The notes beneath the pieces were generated by a model, which searched no databases, was not told the origin of the DNA, and worked only from the letters and a program-made list of their open reading frames with translations. A DNA stretch of 64,000 nt, from assembly GCA_009760855.2 (NCBI GenBank), contig WPIO01000026.1:4322501-4386500 (forward strand), in the 5' to 3' direction. The DNA comes from Cristatella mucedo (taxonomy: Eukaryota > Bryozoa > Phylactolaemata > Cristatellidae). A program made the position numbers and the translations under genes. Shown piece after piece: positions 46,702 to 57,789 of this stretch (its first letter is position 1; every line of letters begins with the position of its first letter).

Positions 46702-48054
46702 TCATACAACATCAATTCTAAGGATTCTAGACATGTCAGTAAGATACTGCATTCTGCCACGGTTGTAGTAATCAGAAACCACGGTGAACAAGGCTTCATC
46801 TACTTGCTTGTATGTCTTGCTTTTATTTCTCTGTGGTTGTCCAAGTTCCAGTTGTCTGCGATACAGTGCCATGTTGTGTTGTTCCATCTTGATTTTCTTT
46901 GATAAGGCAATCGCAGTTGGATGTGCAATTCCAACTGAGTTGTTGAAGCTGTTATGCCATCCTTCGACTGCATTATTGCTACGAGGTAGTTTATTAAGGA
47001 CGCAGTCGTATTGGTTTGACAGCGTAAGTTCAAACCTTGGTGGAGTTCTTCTGTTTCGCCTTTGTCTCCCGATAAAATTGTCCTCAAAGTAGTCCAGAAT
47101 GACATCCATATTACGATAATCATCATCATCTGTAAGCTCCTCAAAAGCTGCAATGATATCCGCAGTAGGAGCAAATGCAAGAGCCATTAGACGCTTTAAC
47201 TTAGTATCAAATTCAGGATCATTATTGTAAGTGGCTGCTAATCCATGCTGTAGCACTTGTCTCCATATGTATTGCCCGAAATGAAACATACAACCCACCA
47301 TTTTTGCATTCGGGAACTTGTCTTTGAAGGCGTTGATAGCAGCCATCTCGAAGTCCGTAACAATGGATAAAGGTTGTCCAACGTTCGACAGCTTCGTTAT
47401 GTGATTGAGAAATCTACCATATACTGCTTGAGAACGACCCGGCAGTAGAGCATATGCACATGGGAATATGGAGTTGTTGTGGAAACCATGTAAGGTGTAA
47501 AGCTGATCAAAGCCTTCGTGTGTAACGCGAAATGTTCCGTCAGCGAACCACTGTTGACACTGTTGCAGAAAATGTAGATCGTCGTCCACAGCAAAGATGA
47601 GCATGTCGTCATCTTGGATTCTTAAAAATAAAGTACCGTCTTGTGTCGTACGACATATATCATCTCCATCTGCAATACGTCTGGTTTTCAAACGTTGTCT
47701 TAAGACATCACGTGATAAGGTCTCACGAGCAGGTAGAAGATGGGCGTCGTCAACAGGTACAGCCAGCAGAGCCCGTTGTACAATGCGTCTACAGGGTTCT
47801 TCTGTTTTCCGAGCCTGCCTCTTCATTTCGCTTCTTGCTTCTTCAATAGACGCTCTTCCGTGGGTAACTGCATGACTATGCGTTCCAACTTCTTCAATAA
47901 TTGCATTATTCAGAGTATGAATTCGCACCCCACAGTTTCGGTCCTCGCAACACCAAATTTCTTTTCCATCTGCACCATTTCTATGCTTCGTGAATAAGGA
48001 TCCTCCGACTACAAGCTTCCTCGTTCCCTTCTGTGACGTTATGAATTTCAGCAT
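46702..48054 (-). CDS. MULE transposase with N-terminal FLYWCH-type zinc finger
   Basis: The 450-residue frame is intact. Residues 15-65 form a FLYWCH-like zinc finger (W34, C36, C41, H59, H61), likely DNA-binding. Residues about 150-370 are the MULE/IS256-like catalytic domain, with Asp172 in FADGTF, Asp234 in IVTDFEMAA, the C-x-x-H phrase GCMFHFGQ (Cys255, His258), and Glu364 in NNAVEGWHNSF. These fit the DDE triad and the conserved CxxH of the family. It should act in the nucleus, cutting at the flanking inverted repeats. The ATG at 48054 is the first in frame, and no intron is needed. I see no extra ORF in the element. Lack of stops suggests the copy is young or still active. Confidence 0.88.
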   Translation of the reverse strand: MLKFITSQKGTRKLVVGGSLFTKHRNGADGKEIWCCEDRNCGVRIHTLNNAIIEEVGTHSHAVTHGRASIEEARSEMKRQARKTEEPCRRIVQRALLAVPVDDAHLLPARETLSRDVLRQRLKTRRIADGDDICRTTQDGTLFLRIQDDDMLIFAVDDDLHFLQQCQQWFADGTFRVTHEGFDQLYTLHGFHNNSIFPCAYALLPGRSQAVYGRFLNHITKLSNVGQPLSIVTDFEMAAINAFKDKFPNAKMVGCMFHFGQYIWRQVLQHGLAATYNNDPEFDTKLKRLMALAFAPTADIIAAFEELTDDDDYRNMDVILDYFEDNFIGRQRRNRRTPPRFELTLSNQYDCVLNKLPRSNNAVEGWHNSFNNSVGIAHPTAIALSKKIKMEQHNMALYRRQLELGQPQRNKSKTYKQVDEALFTVVSDYYNRGRMQYLTDMSRILRIDVV

Positions 48055-48332
48055 CTTCCTAAATTATTTTTTGTCTTTTATTTAACATTCAAATTACATT
48101 TACAGTTATATAAATACTAATAACCTCGAAATCTTGTAAATTATTTATTAAACTGCACATCTATCACCTTCTATAACAAACAGTTTTTAGTATAATAACC
48201 TTCACTGTAACTTCCACATATTTATACGTTTACAGTGAATCAGAAGCCATTCATTAGTAAATATAACTGTAAACTTTGATATCTTACCATTTAAGTTTGC
48301 TTGATTAATAATACTATGGCACATAGCTTTAT

Positions 48333-48395
48333 TTAAAGAGGCCTTTGATTAACTAAAGATGGCTTCATTTTAAGAGGCCTTTGATTAACTGCACA
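48333..48395. repeat. Short direct repeat in the MULE 5' leader
   Basis: AAGAGGCCTTTGATTAACT occurs twice about 40 bp apart. The pair could be a transposase-binding or promoter element, or a local duplication. Confidence 0.6.
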
Positions 48396-48639
48396 TGTAT
48401 ATGATGAGACTGATGATCACAAGTAATCTCTCTTCAGTCTTCATTAAATATTAAAACTTTACATGCTACATTTCATTGGTGAAATATCAAAGCCTATTAA
48501 TTATTATATATTTAAAATAACATGAATATGATTAATTTATCATAACATGTGGTGACATTTTGTCCGGAACGTTTTTGTATGGGACATTTTGTCATGGGAC
48601 ATTTCGTCCGGGGACATTTGGTCCTAGTACCGTTTCAGA

Positions 48640-50020
48640 GTGACACAATGTCTACAGACAGTGAATATGTAGTTAAGGAACGGTCTAATAAATAGATATC
48701 CATCATTATTTAAAAATTTAATGCGGATTTAATTGTTCAATTCCAAAACTGATACAGTATATTGTGGCAACACATGCAAATTACTGTATCATTTAACTTA
48801 GTACTTATAGATGTCCGTCAAACTGTGCTATTGAAAAATTTCAGTAACGGTCACAAAGATCACTTTGCAAGCTTTGTGTTAGTGACTTGTGCTTTAGGGA
48901 ACCCACTGATTCGCTCTTCAACTAGTGTCCTCAAATTAAAAATGCGTATATGATAATTAATACACTAAGGCTATCCAAATAATTATGCAAAGTGTTTTAA
49001 ATGTCTTCAATTTCAAATTACTTGTATTTGCTAATTTTTATGTTCAAGGATTACTTCCAAATAAATCTTAAAAGCATTTTTAATAGTCAATCAAATTAAT
49101 TCATGTACCTAAGAAGAAAGAGCTACTATTGCTTCCGTTGGAGGATAAAAAGCTGTATCACCGACCATGAAAATTCAAAACCTACGCACTTTTTGAGAGA
49201 AACGGAAATTTTATTGTGTCTCATCCACGAACAATCGCTCTGTAATAAATTATTAGCTGACAAAGATGACCAAGAACTTCCATAATTCTTTATTACCACG
49301 TGAGTTCACATATTTATTGTGACTCCAATCAATGATTCGATTTAAATTTTAAGTGCAAGACATTGTTGCAATTTATGACAACTAAATTTATTTTTATTAA
49401 AGTGCAGTTACTCGACGATTGTTTTTTTGGCTTTTACTTGTATGCAAACTCTTTCATGATTGACATGATAGTAGCTGTTATAACGACTGCGGCGCCCTGG
49501 ATCCATTGCTTCTAAGCCTTAGCTTGTCATGTTTCAGGAAGTTTTAATTTTGCTAGTGCTGGACACCTACAGTCTAGTCGAAACAATCCTAAGGAACTAT
49601 ATCCTTATTACCCTGTGTTGTGTTTTCACGTATTAGTCCACTAATTAGCAATGACTGCGATGTATTGCTGCTAGCACTATCCCAAATTTTAAATAGGGGC
49701 ACAGCCTTTTTCTCAGGTCGGTGTTTCTGCTTGTAATTTTGGGCTTACTAAACATACATGTCTTCGTAAATCGTTCCCTTGACTGCATGAGCCAACAGTA
49801 TGCTTCTTCCTAAAAGCTTTATTATTTAGCTGAATTGTCTTTTTGATTAGTTTCTGGTACAGTTAAACCTTACATCATGACTTTCTGATCTGGGATGTTT
49901 GGACATTCTTACTTAATTCAATTGTTAAGAGGGCTGTCAGTTGGCTGATTCTGCAATAAAATTACTTTGAGCTCTCTTTCTCATGTAACGTTCTAGCAAT
50001 ATGCAGTTACTATTATACCA
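48640..50020. other. AT-rich stretch, no gene recognised
   Basis: Only short unrelated frames occur (for example 48762-48953 and 49103-49285). No domain, RNA gene or transposon motif is recognised. Confidence 0.35.
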
Positions 50021-50027
50021 TACATTA

Positions 50028-50160
50028 TATATATATATATATATATATATAACATTTATATATATATATATATATATAACATTTATATATATATATATAT
50101 ATATATAACGTTTATATATATAACGTTTATAAATATAAAGTTTATACATATAACGTGTAT
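50028..50160. repeat. (TA)n arranged in units closed by TAACATTTA
   Basis: TA tracts alternate with TAACATTTA or TAACGTTTA spacers. The spacing shortens to the right, giving a small minisatellite-like array. Confidence 0.8.
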
Positions 50161-50377
50161 ATTTTCTTATAGCCCGTTAGAGAAACCTATTTATATCTAG
50201 ATGATGTACATGTGCACAGGGCTCAAGCCCTCAACTTTAATATGCACTATCATTGCTGATTTGGCTTTTTTCTTTTGATATGAAGACGTTTCTACAGTGA
50301 CCACTCATGATTAGCCTAGAAAAATTGTGTAAATGTATATACTAGCTGATTTACCTGCTTATTTTGTATACCCACAG

Positions 50378-50505
50378 ATTAGCCCTAAAGGCTATCACCA
50401 CAGCTTGCATCCGAAATAAAGGACCGCCCACTACAAGATTCGAACCTGCAACCTCGGGGGCCAGGTCGCGAAAAGCCACAGCCTTACTTAGTGAGCCGTG
50501 CCTAA
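50378..50505 (-). repeat. tRNA-derived SINE, family 2 (copy 1)
   Basis: On the minus strand the head has GGCACGGCTCACTAAGTAAGG (A-box region) and GGTTCGAATCT (B-box, 50437-50447). The body GCAAGCTGTGGTGATAGCC is shared with 54.5 and 62.7 kb. This second SINE family lacks the LINE-like tail of family 1. Confidence 0.7.
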
Positions 50506-50733
50506 TGAGCCGTAGCACACCAAGCCTAAACCTAGGTGTAACAATCACGTTCATGCAGATAGAATCTTATGGGGTCTGTGGATGTGCAACTTGAGACCTA
50601 TGCCTTTCTAATGTAAACAAAGGTTATGTGCATGTTCATATGCTTATGCAAACTTGTTGGTGTTTTTAAGTGTCTGTGCATGCTCAATTTCATGTCTACT
50701 GTTCTCGTGAACGAATAAGAAAAATGCGTGTGT

Positions 50734-50876
50734 GTGTGTATGTATGTGTGTGTGTGTGTGCGCGTGTGTGTGTCTAAGCTTGTGTGTGTGTGTGTGAGCT
50801 TGTGTGTGTGTGTGTGAGCATGTTTGTGTGCGCGTATGCGTATGTGTGTGTGTGTGTGTGTGTGTGTGTATACGTG
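50734..50876. repeat. (GT)n-rich microsatellite
   Basis: The tract is interrupted by GAGCTT and GCGCGT variants. The long poly-HT frame on the minus strand is an artefact of this repeat. Confidence 0.9.
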
Positions 50877-51469
50877 TGTTGTATATGTGTGATGCATGCG
50901 TGAATGCATGAGTGTTAGTGGGTACTAATGTATGTGATAATCTGTGATTGTGTAGTTTGTGTTCGTGTGTGCGGGATTCCTCCTAATTGGTATGACCACG
51001 TACTCCTTGCCGTATGAAAAATCTTGATTTACAATATATAATTCATTTTTTACTCAGGGTAAAAAACTGTGACAGTTTAATGAAGTCTGATAGTGCTAAA
51101 TATTTTGGACCATGCATCGTTGGCACCGACGGATCTGAATGAAATGACAATCACAGCTAGCCGACCTCAGTGACGTTTTCTTGTACTTTTACAAAACAAT
51201 TGGAGCTATTTGCTTACGCTTGTCATCTGGAATAAGTGAGAAAAGACTAATAAAAGCTGGAATAATATCAAGCACGATTTGCAGCTGTCTGCGCCTGTCT
51301 GGCAAATCTATTACAGATGGAAGAATCGTGGTGCGAGGATGGTCTGTACAGTTGCAGGACATCCCCCCTCCGACGTTCCCCCTGACATTTCCCCATGGTT
51401 GGACCCTAGGATATCTCCCCCTCCCGAGGACCTTTCTCCCTGTGTTTATGAATATTTAACTAAAAATAC

Positions 51470-51472
<3 letters not shown>

Positions 51473-51509
<37 letters not shown>
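51473..51509. repeat. (TA)n microsatellite
   Basis: A pure TA tract inside the short MULE-like element. Confidence 0.9.
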
Positions 51510-51512
<3 letters not shown>

Positions 51513-51769
51513 CAAGTGAAGTTCACACTCTATTGAAATAAAATCAACTCAGCATAATTGGACATTTTGTTAATTCCATATGACATATTCACTGGTTAGC
51601 CTTGCACTACACAGTCCATTTAGGTAGTCTAATAAAAAAAAACTGTACTTTGATGTTGTTCTCAATGGCAACTGATAAGCCAGTCAGATCAATCACGAAA
51701 AACGAGCAATAAAAGGATGCAAACAATCACGGTACTTCGCACAATGCATACTAATATATATAAGTATAT

Positions 51770-51900
51770 AAACCCTAAACCTTAAACCCTAAATCACTAA
51801 ACCCTGAAACCCTAAACCCCGGAACCCCAAACCCTAACCCCTAAAACCCTAAACCCTAAAACGCTAAACCTTAAAACCCTTAACCATAAAATCCTAAAGC
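51770..51900. repeat. Interstitial telomere-like CCCTAAA tract
   Basis: Degenerate units of CCCTAAA, CCCTAA and CCCTAAAA repeat about 15 times. Most are the 7-8-nt form rather than the 6-nt CCCTAA usual in animals. The tract lies inside a transposon-like element, so it is probably interstitial rather than a chromosome end. Confidence 0.75.
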
Positions 51901-52005
51901 CTATACCCCAGGGGGGGAATGTCCTACCCCAGGGGGAAATGTCGGGGAAAGAATGTCGGGGGAGGGAACGTCCAGGCAGGAAATGCCCGTAACCTGGTCT
52001 GCACA

Positions 52006-53660
52006 CCATTTGGTCAATACACAAAGTAATTTTCAAGGTCAGAGTTAGTTGAAATCCCATGAACAGTCTTGTTAAACGAGCCCAGTCAACAAAGCTTCGA
52101 ATATTGCAGAGTATATCTCTCAGCTGCTTTTTAGTTACTGCCGATGAAACTAAACTTGAAACTAATGCGTCTGCTTGAGAAAAGGCTTGTGCTGATTGGC
52201 ACAGGCTATATGTCTTTGGCTATATGTCTCAGGCTATATATCGCATGTTATTGCCAAGTTAATATGTAAGTGTCTCACACATACATATTAGAACTCAATT
52301 TATTAACCGTACCTACCAATTCGTAAAAAGGTAAGCGCACTTCTGACTGTTGTCGTCTAAATTTAAAAATGGCCAAATTGTTTTGAAAGGTTTTGGTTGC
52401 AGTGCAGATTGAGGCGCCAAAAATCATATAGCGGCTCAGCACGAGTTAATAACCAGCTTAATGCTGCTGTCAGTGAAGCCTTCTGAAGGTCGGGAACCTT
52501 TTAGGTACAGTCGCCAAATAAGCTGAAACATGCAAAACAGAACCGATTAACAAATTAGGCAAAGCAGAACATGTTTGGTACAATCGATTAGAAGTTTCTA
52601 AAACATTAGGCTGCGGTATATCTGCTGGTGTTGTGAATGCTCTATGCAGTTTCTGCTCTCAATGAGCATGTCGATGTACTTTGGCACAATTTCTCAGGTA
52701 TATATGATTATCCGAGAACAGTATCGCTTGGTCTGGGTATAGCAAAAAGCATACATTTTTAGGTCGTTTGCTGGATAAGCATTGACAGAACCATAAAATA
52801 ATGTATGGAAATACTTCACTGAGAATAATCAAAAACAAATATTATTCCAAATTTGCCTGTAATAAAATACCATGTGAAAGAAAATAAACTACACATTATG
52901 CATCTTAAAATTAATCAAATACCTGACGCTGGATTAAATAGGTTGTGAAAACAAAATTGTACCATACGAGCTAAGGCAAATTCCGAAAACATTAAATACC
53001 AATCGCTTCCAATCAAGTAACAGCAGCTGCTGTAAATGATATGTGGAGCGTTAAATGCATTGCATGCATTGACAATACATGCAGCTTTAAAATGTGTCAA
53101 AGTGCTTAGGCTATTGGAATGCATTTTGTTGCAAATTCAGTGACTACAAGATTATCTTAAACTCGGTGAGCAATAAATGTAGATAATGTGTAATAAATAT
53201 GGTCATGAAAACAAAGTAGGTTGATATACAGAACCCTTGTAGGCCAGCCGAACATTGTGTATGTGACCTAGTGCAGTTCTTATGACATGTGGTGCATTCA
53301 GCTAGCAAATAACAGTGTTTTCTAGTGACCAAACCAATATGATTTAGCAGCAGCAATAAAAACCTCGTTATTAACAAACAGTAGTGATTCAAGCACTCCA
53401 TGCAGTGATATGACCACAGATGTAAAAAAGAGTTCGCTTAATTGTTGTGCTCGGAAAGGTAGCATCAAATGTAACAGTTATTAACAGGTCATAACAGCCA
53501 CAAACTGGGAATTTTTCAATTAACTTCAAGACAGCCAAGAATGTACAGATAGTACAGATCTGCTTTTAGCTCATAACAAATGTAAGAATCACGACACACT
53601 AGCCAAGACATGCTGCTTCTTAAATTCAAGCACCCTCATACATAAATGCACACATACACA
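52006..53660. other. AT-rich stretch, no gene recognised
   Basis: Open frames are short (69-85 residues) and unconvincing. No transposon ends, RNA genes or conserved repeats from elsewhere in the window are seen. Confidence 0.35.
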
Positions 53661-53663
53661 GAA

Positions 53664-53684
53664 CACACACACACACACACACAC
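53664..53684. repeat. (CA)n microsatellite
   Basis: A short CA tract of about ten units. Confidence 0.9.
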
Positions 53685-54103
53685 GCCATTGCTCACAAGC
53701 AAGCTCGTTGTCATGAAAACACTCTTGCTTAACAAACTGCAGAAACACGAAACGTTAAATGTGCTAACAGACTTTCACAAAGCTGTAGATTCAAACTCGC
53801 GCGAACGCATTCACCGGTAAGAAAGAACTAACTAACATGCTCTAACGTGCATACAAAAAACATGCACATTAACATGCACAAACACGTACAAGCAAACTAA
53901 CCAGAACGAACCTTAAGAAAACGAACCTTGAGAATGCAAACATTGAAAACATTCACCCCTAGAATGCAGTTTGCGTACATAACACTGCACTACCAATGTG
54001 ACAAACATATAATCCTAACCCTATTGTACATTTCGACAATGCACCCACTACCAGTTCTAGCAAAAATGCCAAGGCACGAACACACTCATATTTCATATTT
54101 ATC

Positions 54104-54108
54104 CGCAC

Positions 54109-54147
<39 letters not shown>

Positions 54148-54475
54148 CGTACATATATATGCACACTTGCACATACTTGAAAAATAAAATCATGTGAGCG
54201 AAAACACACATACACACATGATCACATAAATAAATGTGCACGAATGAGCAGGTAAAAAAACAAGCACATACATTCGCATGCATTGCACATCAACACGCAT
54301 ACGTGCACACTCATGCACACATACACACACATACACATTCGAACGCATGCACACACACACACACACACACACATACACACACACACACACACACATTCAT
54401 ACATACACACAAACAAACACATTCGCGTGCACACCCATACAAGTGCACGTACACATACACACAGACAAACAGGTG
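54104..54475. repeat. CA-rich microsatellite cluster
   Basis: CA tracts at 54104-54143 and about 54346-54395 lie within longer CA-biased sequence. All open frames here (poly-HT or poly-VC) are artefacts. Confidence 0.9.
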
Positions 54476-54494
54476 TAGTTGAACTCACCGTTGA

Positions 54495-54645
54495 GGACGG
54501 TGAGCCGTGATGGCATACTAGGTAAGGCGGTTGCTTTCACGACCTCGGTCCCGAGGTCGTGGGTTCGATTCCTGTGGTGGGCAATCTTTTATCGCCACTG
54601 CAAGCGGTGGTGATAGCCGTAAAGGCTCTTCTGTCGCTATACAAA
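54495..54645 (+). repeat. tRNA-derived SINE, family 2 (copy 2)
   Basis: A perfect 8-bp hairpin (CTCACCGT / ACGGTGAG, about 54484-54504) overlaps the start. Then come GATGGCATACTAGG (A-box), GGTTCGATTCC (B-box, about 54562) and the family body GCAAGCGGTGGTGATAGCC. This is the best preserved copy of family 2 in the window. Confidence 0.78.
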
Positions 54646-54705
54646 AAGAGGCTGTTTAATCAGCTAGGACACACATACACACATTGTATGTAACTATATT
54701 TGTAC

Positions 54706-55207
54706 ATAGGGTCCTTCATTCTATGACTCCAGCCTATCTCTCAGATATACTACCCTATCAGGCCAAGCATCGTACCACCCGCTTTTCGGAATCCAACAGT
54801 TTACAAATACCTCGTACGAACTTTAAATCCTTGGAAGACGCTGCATTTAGTTCGCATGCTCACAAAGGCTGGAACTCCCTCCCGACCTGCATCAGAACTT
54901 CCCCTGACCTGACCACATTTAAAAAGAACTTAAAAACACACCTATTTAGGACAGCATTTAGTGGGTCCCTGTGATTCGTCCTTGATGTGCTTATGCGTGC
55001 TGACACTGTGCATGCTGCCACTAACCACATTTGCATGCTGACCCTGTGCATGTTACCCCTAACCATATTATTCATTTTGTTTGTTTTTCAAGCATGATTT
55101 TACTTGCCATTCAATTGTATTTCCCTTTGCAGCGAATGTAAAGTGCCTAGAAAGAGACTAAGTTCTCTGAGGGCGCTTTATCAAGTGCATTATTATTATT
55201 ATTATTA
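54706..55207 (+). mobile_element. L2/CR1-type LINE 3' fragment (copy 8)
   Basis: The fragment starts in the C-terminal part of ORF2 (LHSMTPAYLSDILPYQAKHRTT) and ends the frame in the ...HLFRTAFSGSL phrase at 54974. It continues through the 3' UTR to a TTA tract at 55190-55207. It is only about 500 bp long and strongly 5'-truncated. Confidence 0.82.
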
Positions 55208-55345
55208 CTACATTTTTAGTGCTCTAAGAGAACTTAGTCTCTATTCAGGCGCTACACATATGCCATGAGGTACGAGCCTGCGTCCTCGGCCAGACTTTGG
55301 TCAGGGTGAGCACCTTAACTAGTGGGCCAAAGCAGCATTGTATGT
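55208..55345 (-). repeat. tRNA-derived SINE, family 1 (copy 3), tail-to-tail with a LINE
   Basis: On the minus strand the order is GGCCCACTAGTTAAGGTGC (A-box region), GGCTCGTACC (B-box), CATGGCATATGTGTAGCGCC and AGAGACTAAGTTCTCTTAGAGC. That tail is almost the same as the 3' end of the LINE that ends next to it. Confidence 0.75.
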
Positions 55346-56460
55346 GTTTAAACATACTTGTGTGATTCACGCAAGCTTACCCCCAGGCAAAAAATAAGCA
55401 CGAAAAATGCTAGAAAACTCATACACTCATACAGCAAGCAAACCAGCATGAAAAGTCATCAACACAGTGACACACAATATGAATGTGGGGGATTGGAGAA
55501 AAGTGAGCATAAATATCGCCATGGTTCTCATAATGGTCTGAAAACTTTTGGGTGGATCCTGTTGCCGAGTTTTACGTAGTTGCAATATTTGAATCAAAAC
55601 AGGCCAGAGCGTCCATTCGATGAGTAGCTTCACTGTGCCCGCCCCTTTTATAACGATGCCATACTAAGCAAAGTGGGCCGAAGAAAACGGCAGCGTACCT
55701 CGAACGAACAAGTCGGCTCAGCATAGCCTTATGGTTTGCTTAGGGGTCTCATCTGTGAGGAGCCACAAGCTAAAGTACCAAGGTTGCAAGAATAGCAGCT
55801 CATTCTGTGTAGAACTATAACTCAGTGGGTTGAGAAGTACCTTAAATTAATTATCTCTGTACATAGCCTTGTCTGCCTATTTTTGCAGTTGCCTGTTAGG
55901 TAAAGAATGAAACCACTTGAGACCAATTAACTGTTAGTGTACTCGTATTTAGAAATATGTGGAGTGCATTAGTTGTGGCAAGTGATGGTGCGCCTGCCTT
56001 CCTTGCCTTCATTTATTTCATCTGCACGAAAAAAATCAGCTCACAGTGTACGTTCTGCTTTCGTCTTGCAAATTGCATACCTCGGCTTAGCGTGCTCCGA
56101 TCAACGTAATATTTAGAGTATGCCATCTTTGTGCATTTGCATCACTTGAGTAGTGCATTTAGGACCTTGGTATGGGTTATGTCGCCTTACCTATTTTAAT
56201 TCACCATATGTCATGTTAAATTACATCTCGAAGGACTGCTTAAAGCTTTATTTTTTAAATATTATTAAGGTTGAGGCTTTAAAATTTTCCGACAGTCAGT
56301 AACCTGCCAAATGGGTATGATGGAATGCGTCAATTATTGCTTTGTTGTCTTCATTTCAAATGCATTGTTGGTTGAGTTTGCGGCTTTTTATGGTCCTGCT
56401 ATTGAGCATTAACAAAGATCACTTAACCATTGCTAGCAATGCGGTAGCGGCCTACTTGCT
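55346..56460. other. Unassigned stretch
   Basis: No gene or repeat known from the rest of the window is seen. Confidence 0.35.
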
Positions 56461-56462
56461 TG

Positions 56463-57619
56463 ATATCGCTGATGTGATTCGCTGATGTGATTGCCAAGCA
56501 CAATCTAGGCTTTCACTTCTATGCGGATGACACTCAGTTGTACCTTTGCTTTGATCCCTCCCAGCCTTCGAGCACCTCAAATTCTCTCAACTCACTTGCT
56601 GCATGCATTGATGACATCCGATCATGGATGGCAGCAAATTTTCTAAAACTAAACGATGATAAAACTAACTTACTAGTTATGGGCAAACCTAGTGTTATTC
56701 AGAAATTGGAAAGGCTGACTTTCAAAATTGGCTCTGCCAGCATATCTCCAGTTGCATCAGCTCGAAATCTAGGTGTCATATTCCAAAGCGACCTCTCGTT
56801 AGACGACCACATCAGCTCCACAGTCAAATCAGCCTATTTTCAGCTTCATAACATTGCTAAAATTAGGGCTTGTTTAGATAAGGATACCACGTCCAAGTTG
56901 GTCCATGCATTCGTGACATCTCGTCTCGACTTCTGCAACTCACTGCTTACTGGCCTACCAGCATGTGCGATCAGGCGATTGCAGCTGGTGCAAAACTCTG
57001 CAGCTAGGCTTGTCTGTCGTGAGCGTCACAGTTGCCACATTACTCCACTTCTCGCCGACCTGCACTGGTTACCAGTCAAGCAACGGATTGACTTCAAGGT
57101 TTTGTCGCTCACTTTTAGGTCTCTTCATTCTATGGCTCCAGCCTATCTTTCAGAGATACTACCCCATCAGGCAAAGCATCGTACCACTCGCTTTTCGGAA
57201 TCCAACAGTCTAGAAATACCTCGTACAAACCTTAAATCCTTTGGAGACCGTGCATTTAGCTCGTATGCTCCCACAGCCTGGAACTCCCTCCCGACCTGCA
57301 TCAGAACATCCCCTGACCTGACCACATTTAAAAGAAACTTAAAAACATACCTATTTAGGACAGCATTTAGTGGGTCCTTGTGATTCGTCCTCGATGTGCT
57401 TATGCGTGCTGACACTGTTCATGCTGCCACTAACCACATTTGCATGCTGACCCAGTGCATGTAACCCCTAACCATGTTATTCATTTTGTTTGTTTTTCAA
57501 GCATGATTTTACTTACTATTCTATTGCGTATCACTTTGCAGCAAATGTAAAGCGCCTAGAAAGAGATTAAGTTCTCTGAGGGCGCTTTATCAAGTGCAAT
57601 ATTATTATTATTGTTATTA
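56463..57619 (+). mobile_element. L2/CR1-type LINE 3' fragment with open ORF2 end (copy 9)
   Basis: A 298-codon frame (56487-57383) stays open from just before the catalytic box (FYADD near residue 15) to the ORF2 terminus (TFKRNLKTYLFRTAFSGSL). The 3' UTR and a TTA tract (57598-57619) follow. This is the least decayed ORF2 end in the window, so probably among the youngest copies. At its 5' junction CGCTGATGTGATT is present twice in tandem (about 56467-56492). Confidence 0.85.
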
Positions 57620-57789
57620 TATTTGCAGGCATTGTCTGGAGTCACTAGGCTTGATTTCTCTCAAGTGCTTCTGTGAATCACACTACCGTATGCTCATTTC
57701 GCTTGCTCTAACCGTTGCTGCCATCTTGATGGTTGTTTTTGGAATGTTCTCTCAATGTGCAAAAATATATTGGTCCAGAACGAGTTGTG

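Larger units (their letters stand above)
46489..48631 (-). mobile_element. Mutator-like (MULE) DNA transposon, ~2.14 kb, near complete
   Basis: Terminal inverted repeats of about 100 bp (46489-46595 and 48540-48631) start GTGACAGGAC and GGTACTAGGAC. They are built from repeated (G)GACAAAATGTCC-like units, several of them internally palindromic. The inner 31-bp part (46551-46581) is nearly identical on both sides. A single intact transposase ORF lies between them on the minus strand, with about 490 bp of 5' leader and about 105 bp of 3' sequence. An 8-bp target duplication with one mismatch flanks the element. The TIRs differ at several positions, so insertion is not brand new. Confidence 0.85.
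51341..52005. mobile_element. Short MULE-like non-autonomous element with target duplication
   Basis: GGTCTGTACA (51341-51350) and GGTCTGCACA (51996-52005) flank the element and differ at one base. Inside, the left end GTTGCAGGACATCCCCC and the reverse complement of the right end, GTTACGGGCATTTCCTGCC, align. Both continue with repeated GACATTTCCCC / GACGTTCCC units, an organisation like the MULE at 46.5 kb. There is no transposase. The interior holds a (TA)n tract and a telomere-like tract. It may be mobilised by a MULE transposase in trans. Confidence 0.6.

Noticed and set aside
46784-47997. Plus-strand frames inside the MULE
   Set aside because: They are antisense or shifted shadows of the 450-residue transposase.
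50598-50909. 103-residue His/Thr-rich frame
   Set aside because: It is the translation of a GT/CA microsatellite, as are the frames at 26.9-27.1 and 54.1-54.5 kb.
51770-51900. CCCTAAA tract as a true chromosome end
   Set aside because: Unique sequence continues on both sides, and the tract lies within a flanked transposon-like element.
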